The notes below the pieces were generated by a model, which ran no database searches, had not been told where the DNA came from, and worked only from the letters and a program-made list of their open reading frames with translations. A DNA stretch of 64,000 bases. Source: Malus domestica (Eukaryota; Streptophyta; Magnoliopsida; Rosales; Rosaceae). The position numbers and the translations under genes are program-made. Shown piece by piece: positions 12,315 through 23,999 of the stretch. Each line of letters begins with the position of its first letter. The first letter of the stretch is position 1. The stretch spans positions 34,526,001 through 34,590,000 of the forward strand of contig NC_091667.1 in assembly GCF_042453785.1 (NCBI RefSeq), written 5' to 3'.

Positions 12315-12833
12315 CAATGGGAAGTGAAAAAAGACATAAAATCATCTTATTAAGTAATCGAACAAGACATGTCATATCACCTCGCGCAAAAAAAGTTTTG
12401 ATTAAGTCACTCACGTGTGAACGACTGTCTCTAAAGAACAATATAGGTGTAGTTTTGATTTACAATTTGAAGAGGTCAACCGTGGCTGAAATCCTTTTGA
12501 CATTGAAACTGCTGGAGAAACGAATTTGAAGCAACAGTTGCCGCACCAAATTGCGGACAGGTAGCTTACTTCTTGCATGAGCTGTGACCTCTTGGACCAT
12601 TGAAAATCTCACATTCCATTTTTATGACACAGTGTGGCTTTCGTGTGGCGGTGGATGTCGTGTGCGCGTCACTCCTCAAATAGCGCGTAGACCTCATCCT
12701 CATGCAGTCGGCGCTCAAATGGATTCCAACGAGGAACCGGTTTTATTCCCGGTTAAATCTTCCTCTCTAGCCGAACTGGGGCCCACATTTTTAAATGACT
12801 AAGATACCTTATGACATGGATGATGACTTATAG

Positions 12834-13054
12834 GAGAGAGGATTCTCGCTGGATTTTATTTGTGAGAATTTCAAAGCTTATCAAATCACATTTGTTCATC
12901 GTATCGTACCGTTAGTTTTTGTAAAGTATTGTTTATGTTTAATTTTAAATACAAAATTCTATAATGATTTCTGACCGCACAATGTACAATAAACAAATTT
13001 GATTTGAAGATCTTCGGGATCTTCAAAAAGAGGATCCAGCGATGATCCTCACTC
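12834..13054. mobile_element. MITE, 221 bp, 9-bp target duplication
   Basis: The left end 'gagagaggattctcgctgga' is matched inverted by the right end '...tccagcgatgatcctcactc', with further inner similarity. Both flanks carry the same 9 bases 'gacttatag' (12825-12833 and 13055-13063). A 9-bp duplication fits the Mutator superfamily. No coding capacity. Confidence 0.88.
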
Positions 13055-13063
13055 GACTTATAG

Positions 13064-14640
13064 TACAGATATATTATCGTTGTGGCATCTTGTAATTTTA
13101 TTCTTTACCAGAAGCGATGGTGATTTCGTTAACAAAAAAAGAAGAAATACAAGGATTGTCACATGGGTATGTTCTTAAGTGACCAATTTAATGTCATAAG
13201 ATAATTCAAACAAACATATAGATAAGTTCCTAATTGGCAACAACAAATACTACCGGTACTAGGCTACTAGCACAAGCCCCAAAGGTTTAGATATGCAACA
13301 AACACGGTAGAAACACCGAACCTAACTATGTACACATAATGTCACCGCCAATGAGACCACATCAAATTATTTCTGATGAGGAGGCCATATCATTTGTAAA
13401 GTGAGACATTAGCCGCTAGACGCGGTACAAACAAAACTATACTAATCCAAGAATGAATTCCACCCATCGGCTCATCTCCACTAGCGACTTTACAACTTCT
13501 GTGAGATCTGCTGCTACCGCTACCGCAAGCCAAGCAAGGGGAGAAAAATGCATGTGGCGTCTTGTATTATTGTTACAATGACATGTGTACAAATTTAAGT
13601 AGACGTGGACAAAAACTTACACATTCTTTATTTTATCGATATAGGATGTCGCCATGACAGTGTACTCGTATTATGCAAGTCTTTCTCCCTAATTATACAA
13701 ACTATCATTAACACAAAGACGCTCCAATAACTGTGTAATGTGTACTCCTGCTATGTACATACGTCTCCATGTATTTTCATTATGTTCCCTACCATTGTGT
13801 CATTGTAGATCACTAACACCAAAATATATGTAAAACTCTCTTTGCATGACCTCATATTGGGCCAAAAACAAAAACGCTAAGATGGCAGAGAACCCATTAT
13901 CCTTAAAAGTTTAATATATTGCCACGAATTAAGAATGTAAGAGTGATTTATCCTTCTACTGTTCTACCAACTCCTAAACAGACGGCTTTCCCTAATATTC
14001 CCTAATAAAGTAGACGACCATGCGATTACGGGTACCCTCGAAATATTGTTTTAGGTGGAGCCGGTGGGTGCATGGGGAAGAAAAGAAGTTGCAAAGGAAT
14101 TTTGGTAAATTTGGATATTTATAAAGTGCTTTTTTTCTTTAAGTGCTTTTCTGGTCACAAAAATATATTCGATAAATATATGGTACAAGGAGGTTGAGTT
14201 AGGCAAGGGACAAGTCGGCAGATATATTATGTGCTTGAGACGTGTCGAGTTCTAGAGGCACTTGGTTTATGTAACTTGGATTGTTTAGTTGCTAACCAAA
14301 TTGTCATGCGATTTGCTCCACACGCAACCCTCCTTAGAAACATCAAGTAGTAGTTGGCGGTGCAACTGGTGCAAATTTTCACATTGCAATGTTGCACAAA
14401 TATCCAAATGAATTGAAAGCACAAGAAGGAGTTTTCACACTAATATGGTAAATTTTTCAAAAGTTCGTTCAGCGTTACAGATACTTTTATGTAACATTGT
14501 TAATTTACTTTTTTATAACATGGGAATACATCATGACATCTCAATTTTATCTTCTTCTCATATTATAACATATGGGTTAGTAAGACTATATAAAAATTTG
14601 ATCGTCACAATATTAAAAATCTTCCATTTTACAAGCTTTT
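13064..14640. other. spacer, nothing firmly recognised
   Basis: The stretch 13240-13530 is richer in GC than its surroundings but shows no long frame or RNA motif. The remainder is AT-rich. Confidence 0.4.
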
Positions 14641-14912
14641 TGTTAGATCCCACATCGCCCAGGGAAGTGAATCTTCCATACCTTATATGTACATGCTCAC
14701 CTCCATATAGCATGAGGTCTTTTGAAAGTTCACGAGCTTCGGATTCCTTAGGAACTCCGAAGTTAAGCAAAATCGCAACAAGAGCAATCACAGGATAGGT
14801 GATCCATTAGGAAGTTCTCGTATGAGTTCCCAGAAACAAAACTGTGAGGGCGTGGTCGGGGCTAAAAACAGACAATATCGTGCTACGACGAAGGCGGAAC
14901 CGGGATGTGACA
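14641..14912 (+). mobile_element. Cassandra TRIM solo LTR with 5S-rRNA-like domain
   Basis: LTR of about 272 bp beginning TGTTAGATCCCACATCG and ending GGGATGTGACA. It holds the 5S-rRNA-like part typical of Cassandra ('gaactccgaagttaagc' and 'ggaagttctcgt', roughly 14735-14830), including the internal Pol III control region. Five-base duplications 'ctttt' flank it on both sides (14636-14640, 14913-14917). One LTR with matching flanks means the interior was lost by LTR-LTR recombination. A non-coding fossil, visibly more diverged than the copy at 25187-25826. Confidence 0.93.
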
Positions 14913-14917
14913 CTTTT

Positions 14918-16571
14918 TGTGAAAATAATTCAGGTAAAATAGTTTTTGTTTCTTGTTTTAATTAATGGGAAGAGAAATATGAACTTCAAACTCTTCAAAC
15001 ATAAAAATAAAAAAATTAATTAAAATAACTATACGATAAAAATATGAGCTAGTTGCTAGTTCATGAGTTTGTGTGACATAGCTGAAACTAAAACGACTTA
15101 AACGTAGTTAAGTTCAAGTTTTATTTTTTGGTTAATGACGTATCACGTATATAATTAACATAATTATTATTATTATTATCATCATCATCATATATATAGT
15201 ATTTGCGAAAATAACAATTAAATTTATTAAAAAAAAGTTTCAGCATAAATTTAAAAGACAATATAAAGACTAGCTAAATTATTATTGTGTTTATTTTTTT
15301 AACAAATTATATTATCTACACTAAGGGAGATGGGGTAGCTTAGACTCACAATGAGTTACCAATAATGTGGTTCAAATTCGCCTTTTGACGAGCAAGAGAC
15401 TTCTTGCTTACAAGTAAAAAATAATATCACTAAACCGTAGTAATAATGGCCAATTTGGGATCATTGTACTTTTTAATAAATTACTTATACTTTGTTTTAA
15501 GAATAATCAGTTGCAATATAAAACAGTTGCGTATGACAAGATGTATTTTTAAAAGTGTGTATAAAAAGCAATGTCTAAGAGGATAAATAATGGCATTCTT
15601 TAAAATTAATGAGCTTGTTACAGGAATTAAAAATATTTTAAAGGCTCAACTCAGCTTTTTATTAAAGCAACTATTAAAAGTAACCTATAAGCTACTTGCT
15701 TTTAAAAGCTGTTGTCTGGAGGCCATTGATTTTAAACTAAGTTGTATATTTTATTCTTACCCAATACACTTTGACTGGTTAACTTTAAAGTGAAACAATT
15801 TTTAGTAAAAATATAATACCAAACAGAGCCTAAGTGGCTGTGTAGCCAAATTACCTACCAAATTACTTATCTGCCAATAAAAATGCAATCCCAGTGGCAA
15901 TTGCAATTTGGCCTCTGAGAAAGTATAGTTGACCTAAACCTTGCCTCTTCCAATGAGGAGTCAGTTTTGTAATTTTCAATGACTTTAAAATAGTTGGTGA
16001 CTGGGATTAGTGGTCAAATACTTTCCATTCTAATTAAGAAATTAAATTAAACATGAACAACCGAAAACAAGAATCAAATAAAATATTAATTAAATTTGGA
16101 TCAAAATGTGTGATTATTTTTTTAATGGAAAGATGCTCAAAATTTAAATCTTATTAGCTTCCTATTTAAGCTAAATGAACAAGTTTAGTTAGGGATTATT
16201 TTCTGACCAGCATGTTGTTGTGGTTCGTCTTTTTTTTATTTTATTTTTTTATTTAATTCTCCTTTTGGGTGGGGGAATAATTAAAGACTTTGGCATTATT
16301 GTAAAACAAATTTAAGAAACGAAAGAAATGTGGGGCTTATTTATAATTTTTCAGCATCCTATGTGAGGCAATTGGAGAAGTATTTTAAACCATATTGGTA
16401 CAAAATTAGGTGGAAATTAAAGATATGTGTCAATTGATTAATCTTTAAAATAAATGAGTTCAGAGAGCATATGCTTAGCTAAGTTTGTTGGAGCAAAATT
16501 GTTCTTTAATTATGCATTCAAGTTCGGATTGTCACTCTCAATAATTTAGACATCAGTTAAGAATACATGAT
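14918..16571. other. AT-rich spacer
   Basis: Holds the SINE-like copy at 15300-15440 and a short (ATC/ATT)n run near 15165-15195. No gene seen. Confidence 0.45.
15300..15440 (-). mobile_element. tRNA-derived SINE-like copy (family 2)
   Basis: The minus strand reads 'ctacggtttagtgatatt', then 'ggcgaatttgaaccacatta', 'ctcattgtgagtctaagc', 'ccttagtgtagataatat' and an A tail (T at 15300). Confidence 0.6.
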
Positions 16572-16750
16572 CGTTTATAAGTGCTTTTAAAATGACTGAA
16601 AGTGTTTTTAGTGAAAATGTTATTAGAGCAATCCTATAAAAGTACTTGAAGTGCTTCACTAAAGAAACATATAAAGTACTTTTAGAATTCAAAAATATTT
16701 TATTTAAAAATGCGTCCAATCATTTTAAAAATACTTCTAAACAATCCCTA
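16572..16750. mobile_element. MITE, ~180 bp ('aagtgcttttaaaatgactg' family)
   Basis: The left part 'tataagtgcttttaaaatga' is matched, inverted, by the right part 'cattttaaaaatacttctaa'. Same family as 18622-18745. Confidence 0.6.
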
Positions 16751-18621
16751 AATATGATTTTTTTTTCTTTTCATTTTTTCATTTACTCTATGCAGTGAGA
16801 CCTTGAGTATGTTGCAACCACTGACACCATGACGGATGCATCATAAAATTGGGTACCAACAAATTTATGGTGAGCATCTCCCTCCTTTTTTATCCACTAA
16901 AATCCACTTTTGTCAGTTTCACTATAAATATTCGGCGGTACTATTCACGATTTTTTTTTTACTTTTAAAATATATTATGTTAATTTTTTATTATTGATTA
17001 TCTTTAAATTATTTGATCTGATGATCGAAATTAAAATGAGTATGTGAAAAATAAAAAGGAATGTGTATATAACATCACTTTAAATATTTGTAGACAAAAT
17101 GATGGACAAAATATTACTATTTTTATTTGTTTTCATTTCTTTATTCATGAATATTTTTGCTCACCACCCTCAAGTGCCAGTAATGCTCAACACCCTGTTT
17201 ATCATTGTTCGATGAGTTTAAGTTTTAAGATTTGTGTTTATCCACTATATAAATCTCGACATTTAAACCTATATAATGGTGATAAATAAGGTGATAAACA
17301 TTACAGTTACATAGAAGTGGTGGAAAAAGTATTCGCTTTGACAATGTAACACTTCATTTGTTTTTATTTTTAATGTGTTAATATATAGTTTTGGACAGTG
17401 AGGTGGATTTGCAAAGCATGAAGTGAAGGTAGCCATCTTCATGTTAAAGAAGTTTTTCTTTTCAAAATAGACTAGCTTGTGACTTCGCTACTACTGTCTA
17501 TCCTTTTGGAAGGGCATAATTTATGATAAAAGAAAGTTAAATTTGTAGTTTGGTAGCATATATATTGTCTTCTTAATAAGGTAGATTTCAAGCTAAAGCT
17601 CTACAAACAGGATGTAGGAGAAATGGAAGGGACAACATTTATAGTTACCAATCTACCATGTCTCACTTTATAATTTTTTTTCCCACCCAAATTATCCATC
17701 TTGGGGGTCCCATAAAAATAATTGAACAATGCTTGTGTTACCCAAAACCAAGGGGATTATGCAAGAAAAATTTGGACCACGTAATGATAAAGTATGAGTT
17801 GATTCTTATATCGATTAGGTAAAATGATATCTCATTCAACAAGCGACGTATATTCCCTCATAATAAAATGGAAAAAACGTCTAAAACGACTCATTATGGA
17901 AACGAATAAGAAACTATTTTGATATTAGTTTTTATGTTCTACGTATTCGCTTGCGTTTGAGAGAAAACTTAGAGCATCTCCAATGAAATATGCAAAATGT
18001 ATAAGAATGTGTATTTTCCATTTTTTTTGGTCGGAAAAAAAAACTTAAATATACATATTTTTTATATCTTTAGGTCGTTAGTCTCGCTAATCAAAGAGAG
18101 AAAATAAAATAGAATCTCAATTTACGTATATCCCATTAGAGGAAAACTCTCTTCTACATCTCTTGAAAGTGAAAAATGGATGTAAATATGAGTTTTACAT
18201 CTCAAATTTGTATCTCTCAGTTAGAGATGCACCTAAAATAGTTTAGCTTTATGTTCAACGATAATACATAAATGTACCACTTATCAGACAAAATATTTAT
18301 TTGTTAGTGATTCCCAAAAATATATTAATTAAACGTACAACATTACCATGCGCTTAATTTGAACATAATTTGAATATTATCAGTGGCCACGCATGCAATG
18401 GATATTCATTTACCTAATCCATAAACTATATTATTTTAGGTTCAGTTCAACATCATTAAGTTGTAAATATAAAAACTTGGCCAAACCATCCATGATGGTG
18501 GGTTAGGAAACCTCATTTCTTTAACAAACTAGAATGCACCAACCAAATTACTAAACTTTTAATTTTAAAGCGATATGGAACACGAAAATCCTTAAAATGT
18601 ACTCTTTTATTGTGCATTAAG
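16751..18621. other. AT-rich spacer, no gene
   Basis: Only short frames with no domains, and no paired repeats found. Confidence 0.45.
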
Positions 18622-18745
18622 AGTTCATTTATAAGTTTTTTTGAAATTACTGAAAGCGGTTTTGATGAAAATGTTTTTGGACTCAGATTTTTTTTCTTCT
18701 AAAGCACTTTCAGCCATTTTAAAAAGCACTTCCAAACGAGTCTTA
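18622..18745. mobile_element. MITE, ~125 bp, same family as 16572-16750
   Basis: Starts 'gttcatttataag...ttactgaaagcggttttgat' and ends 'actttcagccattttaaaaa' then 'gcacttccaaacgag'. The ends are imperfect inverted copies. Shorter than its neighbour 2 kb upstream. Confidence 0.55.
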
Positions 18746-19260
18746 AGATGTTAAAATAAGTTTTGGACATTAACAACGTACCTTAACTGACTATTAGTAT
18801 TTGAAATTATCATCCGTCTCATTCTAGTATGCTAGTTGTACAACTAACACGTTGAGACACTTCGTTACGAGCAATAAGAAGAAAAATCGAACTCAAAACT
18901 TCAAATGCGGAAATCAAACCGGTAGTCAACTAGTTTGTCAGTTACATAACCTTTTGTGACTTTATGTTGAAGCTTAAAAGTGAGTTAGAGTAGCTGTAAT
19001 TGTTTAGCAATATATCATTCTGTTTTTATTAATTTAAAAGTTTTAATAATGTCGGAGCTAAAATTATTCCACTGGTTGGGGGTTTGCGACGTAGACAAAA
19101 ATCAGGTTAAACGCAACAGCAACCGCCTCGTGTCAGTAAACTCACCGAGAGTCAACCGGGAAACCGCCCGTCAGGACAAACCAGCAACTAGAATTTCGAA
19201 TCCGCGAAATCGCAAACAGCGTGGATTCTCCCGTCACTTAAAAGCAGCCTCACAGCTCAC

Positions 19261-19483
19261 AGGAGGTCGTTTGTCTCTTCTCTCATTTTCATACTTTTTC
19301 TATTTCTTCTTATTTTGTGTGATTACGGTTAAACTACGTCAACATTTTATATTCTTATTACTTTTTATTTTATTATTTTTATAAAAAAATCAATATAAAA
19401 TGTTAACGTGACTTAACGGTGATCACACAAACATAAAAAAATAGGAAGAGTATGAAAATGAGAGGGCAGACAATTCACCTCCC
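19261..19483. mobile_element. MITE/foldback, ~220 bp with ~75-bp arms
   Basis: The arm 19261-19355 ('tctcattttcatactttttc' ... 'caacattttatat') is an imperfect inverted copy of 19405-19483 ('atataaaatgttaacgtgac' ... 'gtatgaaaatgagag'). The transcript would fold as one long hairpin. It lies about 860 bp upstream of the SCL8 start codon. Confidence 0.75.
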
Positions 19484-20116
19484 CCAGCTCAACCCCATTC
19501 GCCACACGTGGTTGGGGGTCGTTTTCGTGGTGTTCTGGATTGCATTTCAGAAGAAATTTTTAGTTGTGACGGGAATACAAGTGATACACCGCGTGTTTTA
19601 ATAAAAATGATGATAAATTTATTTTTTAAATTATTAATATTTTAGCACACATATTCTACTATTTGTTTAATAACCGATCATACTGAAAAATCTTTTGTAT
19701 TTCGGGGCTCTGGTAGAGGCCTTTTGGAATATTTCGTAACTGTCGTGTCAGATGATCACATTCACTAGAACGAAACACACAACCCCCACCTCACCAGGCA
19801 GCATGTGAGTGCACGCTCCTCGAACTCCTTTTCCATGCAGGAATATTTTGTCTGCTCCATATTGGTACGTGCATCCACGCTCCCTTCAGTCTCGTGTGGC
19901 TCCGATGATTGTAAATTCAAAACGGAGAGCATGAGGTGTGCGTGAAAGAGTATCCTACGCGTAATGAGCACCGTTCATCGTCACCGATCGGGGTCGAAAA
20001 GAAAAAATCCAACGGTGTGGGATTCGGTGGCGTACATACTCGCGTAGATGCGTTTCGGAATTTCGGATTTAAAAACGAAAAACAGACACCCAGAAAACCG
20101 AAAACCAGAAGGAAAA

Positions 20117-20342
20117 GCCCACTCTCTCTCTCTCTCCTCACTTTCTCTCTCTAGAGTTTGGAATCTGGCCGAGTTATCAATTTCATCGCAATTACAAATG
20201 AATTCAAGGCGATAATAAGAGAGAGAGAGAGAGAGAAACAGAAACAGAAACTGTCTCTTCTTCTCCTTCCATGCGTTTCTTCATAACCCACCACTTTTAG
20301 CCTTTTTCCCTTCCTCGCTCTCAGAAACCCAGAGGGGAAAAA
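20117..20342 (+). promoter_or_regulatory. SCL8 leader: CT/GA tracts and two short uORFs
   Basis: A CT-rich run (20117-20156) and a GA-rich run (20217-20236) lie just upstream of the SCL8 start, common around plant transcription starts. Two tiny upstream frames sit between them and the CDS: ATG 20198 to TAA 20215 (5 codons) and ATG 20271 to TAG 20300 (9 codons). Whether they are in the mRNA depends on the unmapped transcription start. Confidence 0.5.
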
Positions 20343-22301
20343 ATGCAATCGGGAGGCTTCAACGGCGGAGGAGGCGGCGGTGGCGTCCCTGATTTCTACA
20401 CAAACGGGCGATCCATCTCCATCTCCGCCGCCATGAACGGCCACAACCCGTCTCAGAACAATCCCTACCACCGATCCCAGCTCCCCAGCCTGTTTATGGA
20501 CCCTACCGCGTCCCAGATCGCTCGCCAAACACAATTTCAACCCCAAACCCAAAACCCAGCAGCCGGTCTCATCGGAAAGCGGACGCTCGCGGAGTTCCAG
20601 GCCCACCAGCAGAACCACTACAACCCCCACCAGAACTACCACCAGAATCCTAGCCAAAATCTATATCTCCGCTCCCTAAAGCCCAGAACTTTCCAGCACT
20701 CTTCTCCGATTTCGCCTTTGTCTCCGACAGACTTCTCATCTGGGTCAGCAATTACAGGCTCCGACTCTTCGTCTTCCTCCTCGATTTTATCCCATCAGCG
20801 GTTCGGGTTGCCTCTGCTTCAGCAGCTCCGCCCTCAGCCCATTAACCAGACAGCACCGCCGGCGATGTCGTATGTTAACAATCTGGTGCCCAACAATCCG
20901 GTTCAGAACAACCCAGTTCAGACCCGGGGTTTGGACTCCGAGAAGAAGATGATCAGTAATACGCTGCAAGAGCTGGAGAAGCAGCTACTCGACGATAACG
21001 ACGAGGACGACGAAGGCGACGCCGTTTCTGTCATTACTAAAAGCAACAGCGAGTGGTCCGAGACGATACAGAATCTGATGGGTTCGGCAGCTCCGAGTCA
21101 GTGCCAGAAGCCCGTTTCTCCGTCGCCCACTTCGTCTTCATCTTCGTCGTCCTCCGTGGCGTCTCCGGCGTCCTCCACCTGTTCCAAGCAGTCGCTCATG
21201 GAGGCCGCGACGGCCATTTCTGAAGGGAAATCCGAGGCTGCGGCGGAGATCCTCGCCCGGATGATGGCGACACAGGTCCCGAATCCGAGACCCAATTCAG
21301 AACAAAGGCTTCTGGAGTTCCTGGGTTTAGCTTTGAAGTCTCGGGTCAACCCGATTGATAATTCGCCGCCGGCGAACGAGCTTTTTGGGCAGGAGCATAG
21401 CGGGTCGATTCAGTTGCTTTACGAGTTATCTCCGTGTTTCAAACACGGGTTTATGGCTGCTAACCTCGCAATCCTTGAAGCGACCTTGACGGACCAATCA
21501 GCGACCAACAAGGTTCATGTGATTGACTTCGACATCGGGCATGGCGGTCAGTACATGCTCCTTTTCCAAGCGCTCTCAACGCGTCAGAATGTTAGGCCCG
21601 CCGTCGTGAAGATCACCACCGTCGCGGATAATGGCGGGGAGGGGAGGCTGAGAATGGTCCGTCAGAAGCTGAGTCATGCCGCCGAGCGACTCGGGGTCGG
21701 TCTGGAATTCAACGTAGTGAGCCAGAAAATCGGCGAGCTGAACCGGGACTCGCTGGGTTGCGAACCGGACGAGCCGATCGCCGTGAATTTCGCTTTTAAA
21801 CTGTACAGCATGCCGGACGAGAGCGTGTCCACGGACAACCCCCGCGACGAGCTTCTGCGGCGCGTGAAGGGGCTGGCGCCGCGTGTGGTGACGCTGGTGG
21901 AGCAGGAGATGAACACCAACACCGCGCCCTTCATGGCGCGCGTAAATGAGTGCTGCGCCTACTACGGGGCGCTGCTGGAGTCGATCGAGGCGACGGTTCC
22001 GAGGGAGAACCCGGAGCGAGTCAAGGCGGAGGAGGCGCTGAGTCGGAAGATAGTGAACTCGGTCGCTTGCGAGGGGAGGGATCGCGTGGAAAGATGCGAA
22101 GTGTTTGGGAAGTGGCGGGCCCGCATGGGGATGGCGGGGTTCGAGTTGAGGCCCATGGGCCCAAATATGACCGAGTCGTTGAAAAATCGACTCGTATCGG
22201 AAAACCGAGTCAACTCGGGGTTCACGGTTAAGGAAGAGAATGGAGGGGTTTGCTTTGGTTGGATAAGCCGCACTCTCACCGTCGCTTCCGCTTGGCGTTA
22301 A
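20343..22301 (+). CDS. SCL8: GRAS transcription factor, SCARECROW-LIKE 8 type
   Basis: Single-exon gene of 652 residues, the usual size for SCL8. Residues 1-280 are low complexity: a Gly run (8-14), Gln/Asn/His-rich stretches, an acidic patch (217-226) and a Ser run (263-272). The GRAS domain fills 281-652: first leucine-rich region from SLMEAATAISEGKSEAA (284), VHIID-type core VHVIDFDIGHGGQY (391-404), PFYRE region around 500-560 and the SAW end, finishing in SRTLTVASAWR. Opening with MQSGGFNGGG and carrying IGKRTLAEFQ (77-86) are features I recall for SCL8-like proteins. GRAS proteins act in the nucleus through DNA-binding partners; the exact role of SCL8 is little known. The start at 20343 is supported by the family N-terminus. 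GC content is clearly above the surrounding DNA. No damage seen. Confidence 0.93.
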   Translation: MQSGGFNGGGGGGGVPDFYTNGRSISISAAMNGHNPSQNNPYHRSQLPSLFMDPTASQIARQTQFQPQTQNPAAGLIGKRTLAEFQAHQQNHYNPHQNYHQNPSQNLYLRSLKPRTFQHSSPISPLSPTDFSSGSAITGSDSSSSSSILSHQRFGLPLLQQLRPQPINQTAPPAMSYVNNLVPNNPVQNNPVQTRGLDSEKKMISNTLQELEKQLLDDNDEDDEGDAVSVITKSNSEWSETIQNLMGSAAPSQCQKPVSPSPTSSSSSSSSVASPASSTCSKQSLMEAATAISEGKSEAAAEILARMMATQVPNPRPNSEQRLLEFLGLALKSRVNPIDNSPPANELFGQEHSGSIQLLYELSPCFKHGFMAANLAILEATLTDQSATNKVHVIDFDIGHGGQYMLLFQALSTRQNVRPAVVKITTVADNGGEGRLRMVRQKLSHAAERLGVGLEFNVVSQKIGELNRDSLGCEPDEPIAVNFAFKLYSMPDESVSTDNPRDELLRRVKGLAPRVVTLVEQEMNTNTAPFMARVNECCAYYGALLESIEATVPRENPERVKAEEALSRKIVNSVACEGRDRVERCEVFGKWRARMGMAGFELRPMGPNMTESLKNRLVSENRVNSGFTVKEENGGVCFGWISRTLTVASAWR

Positions 22302-22560
22302 CTTCACTCATTTTTATATTTGTTTTATTTAATTTTTAATTTTCTGGCTAATTGTTATAAAAAATACTTTCTGATTATTATGTAGGGTTTCCTGAGAAAA
22401 TGGAAATAGGAGAAATGCTACCAAAAATTTGAGGAGTGTTTGGATTCCATGAAAATTCTTGTGCCCACTACATTTATGTTTCTTGTTTGGTTTCGGGCGT
22501 GTTTCAAACTAATTATGCGATGTCATAAAAAAAATACTTTAAACAAGGGGGGTTGCGTAA

Positions 22561-23005
22561 TTGAGGAATGAGTTTGGCCTTCCTACCAAACCAACTATGG
22601 AGGCTCCACTTATGTATTTCTCCTTTTGGCTTTTATTTGAGGGAACGGTTAGTAGTACTTTCAAATTTTATTTTACATTTTCTATAAGTGTATTTTTCTT
22701 TTTACTTAGAGAAAGTTTGTACTGTAAAATGATATTTTTGGAATACTAATAACAATTTTCTTATTCGATTTTATGTATGTTACGAAAACCTAGTTTTTTG
22801 TTCATAGACGTGTCGATTTCCTATTGGATAAGAGTTTTGCTATGCAATTGCTTACCATGTAAACAATGTTACGTGTGTTTTCATAATACTAGACAAATAT
22901 CTTGGAACCATATGGATGGTTATTTACAAAACTTTTCATCCTTAATTTGTTTAAATAATATTGTGCAAAATATGTGACTCGTGAATTAGTTGGTTGGGGA
23001 GGATT
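22561..23005 (+). repeat. direct repeat, copy A
   Basis: Begins 'ttgaggaatgagtttggcc' and ends 'gtgaattagttggttggg'. Corresponds through most of its length to 23271-23770 (copy B), about 710 bp downstream. Non-coding, and starts 260 bp past the SCL8 stop. Confidence 0.75.
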
Positions 23006-23270
23006 TGAGGACGGTATAGAAGAAACTCATAACAATGGGCGTTGCGTAATTGAGCAAGAACATTGCTTTGTTGATGAAAAAATAGCAGTAGCTGCTAAAG
23101 GAATAGCAACAGTTGCTGAAGGAATAGTAGCAACTGCTATTGAATCTTCAATCATAGATGGACACGTGTGCAATTATTATTTTTAATTTCAATTATTTGG
23201 GCATATGTTCATTTGTGATTGGAATTCTGCAGAAGCTACTGCGATTCTTTCATCAACGAAGTAGTGTTCA

Positions 23271-23770
23271 TTGAGGAATGTGTTTGGCCTTGCTACCAAA
23301 CCAACTATGTAGGGTTCCACTTATGTATTTCTCCATTTGGTTTTATTGGTTTTTTTTTCCTTTTTTCTTTTAGGATATTTTGTTGGGTGTTTAATATATA
23401 AGCTCGTTATAAGTTCGGAGAGAAAGAGAGATATTTTTTGCCTTTTTTTTAAAAGTAGAATTTGTAGATTTATGTATTTTAGGAAAGCTTGGTTTTTGTT
23501 ATGGACGTGTCGTTTTTCGGTTGGATAGTAGGAGAGGACAAATGTGGTAATGGCAAGAAGTGCTTTACGTGTGTTATTCACCTTGTCACCTAAGATTTTT
23601 GCTATGCAGTTGCTTACGTTGTAAACAATGTTACGTGTGTTTTCGTTCATACTATAAAAGTCTCTTGGAACCATATATGGATGGTTATGAACCAAACATT
23701 TGATCCTTAATGTGGTTGAATATATTGTGCAAAATATGTGGCTCCGTGAATTAGTTGGTTTAGAAGGAAT
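23271..23770 (+). repeat. direct repeat, copy B
   Basis: Begins 'ttgaggaatgtgtttggcc' and shares 'ccaaaccaactatg', 'cacttatgtatttctcc', 'gtaaacaatgttacgtgtgt' and 'gtgcaaaatatgtg' in order with copy A. About 55 bp longer than A. Runs directly into the LINE tail at 23764. Confidence 0.75.
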
Positions 23771-23998
23771 TATTCATGATATTTGGTCCCTTGCCAGTTC
23801 TGTCGAGTTTGGTTTTACTTTTACCCACAGGATGAACAATCGTGCGGCGCATGAAGTAACAGCTTACGTCTCAAAGGTTGGTGATGACCATATATGAGAT
23901 TGTATAGGATCTGAACTTCTTTTCAACATACATGTGAGGAGGATGTAAACTTATTTAATAGAATCTAATAAAATCTATCCTTTGGCAAAAAAAAAATA
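23764..23998 (+). mobile_element. LINE (L1-type) 3' end, RNase H tail and poly(A)
   Basis: A frame reads HDIWSLASSVEFGFTFTHRM then NNRAAHEVTAYVSKVGDDHI, which resembles the C-terminal RNase H-like tail of plant L1-type LINEs ('NxAAHxLA' motif). It is followed by 'aataaaatctatcctttgg' and an A-rich tract (23986-23998). No reverse transcriptase or endonuclease part is present, as expected for a 5'-truncated insertion. Confidence 0.65.
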
Positions 23999-23999
23999 A

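Larger units (their letters stand above)
10261..12833. other. AT-rich spacer
   Basis: Contains the SINE copy at 10660-10828 and the (AT)n at 12271-12311. No gene recognised. A GC-richer piece at 12540-12790 has no domain. Confidence 0.45.

Noticed and set aside
14735-14830. 5S rRNA gene
   Set aside because: Only part of 5S is present, it lies inside a Cassandra LTR with target duplications, and it has diverged.
19936-20154. 72-codon upstream frame before SCL8
   Set aside because: It does not begin with ATG and has no coding signature; only the two short ATG frames nearer the CDS are noted.
20151-20657. 168-codon minus-strand frame over the SCL8 start
   Set aside because: Antisense shadow of the GC-rich SCL8 coding and leader sequence.
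21576-22307. 243-codon minus-strand frame inside SCL8
   Set aside because: Antisense shadow of the GRAS domain; codon bias belongs to the sense gene.
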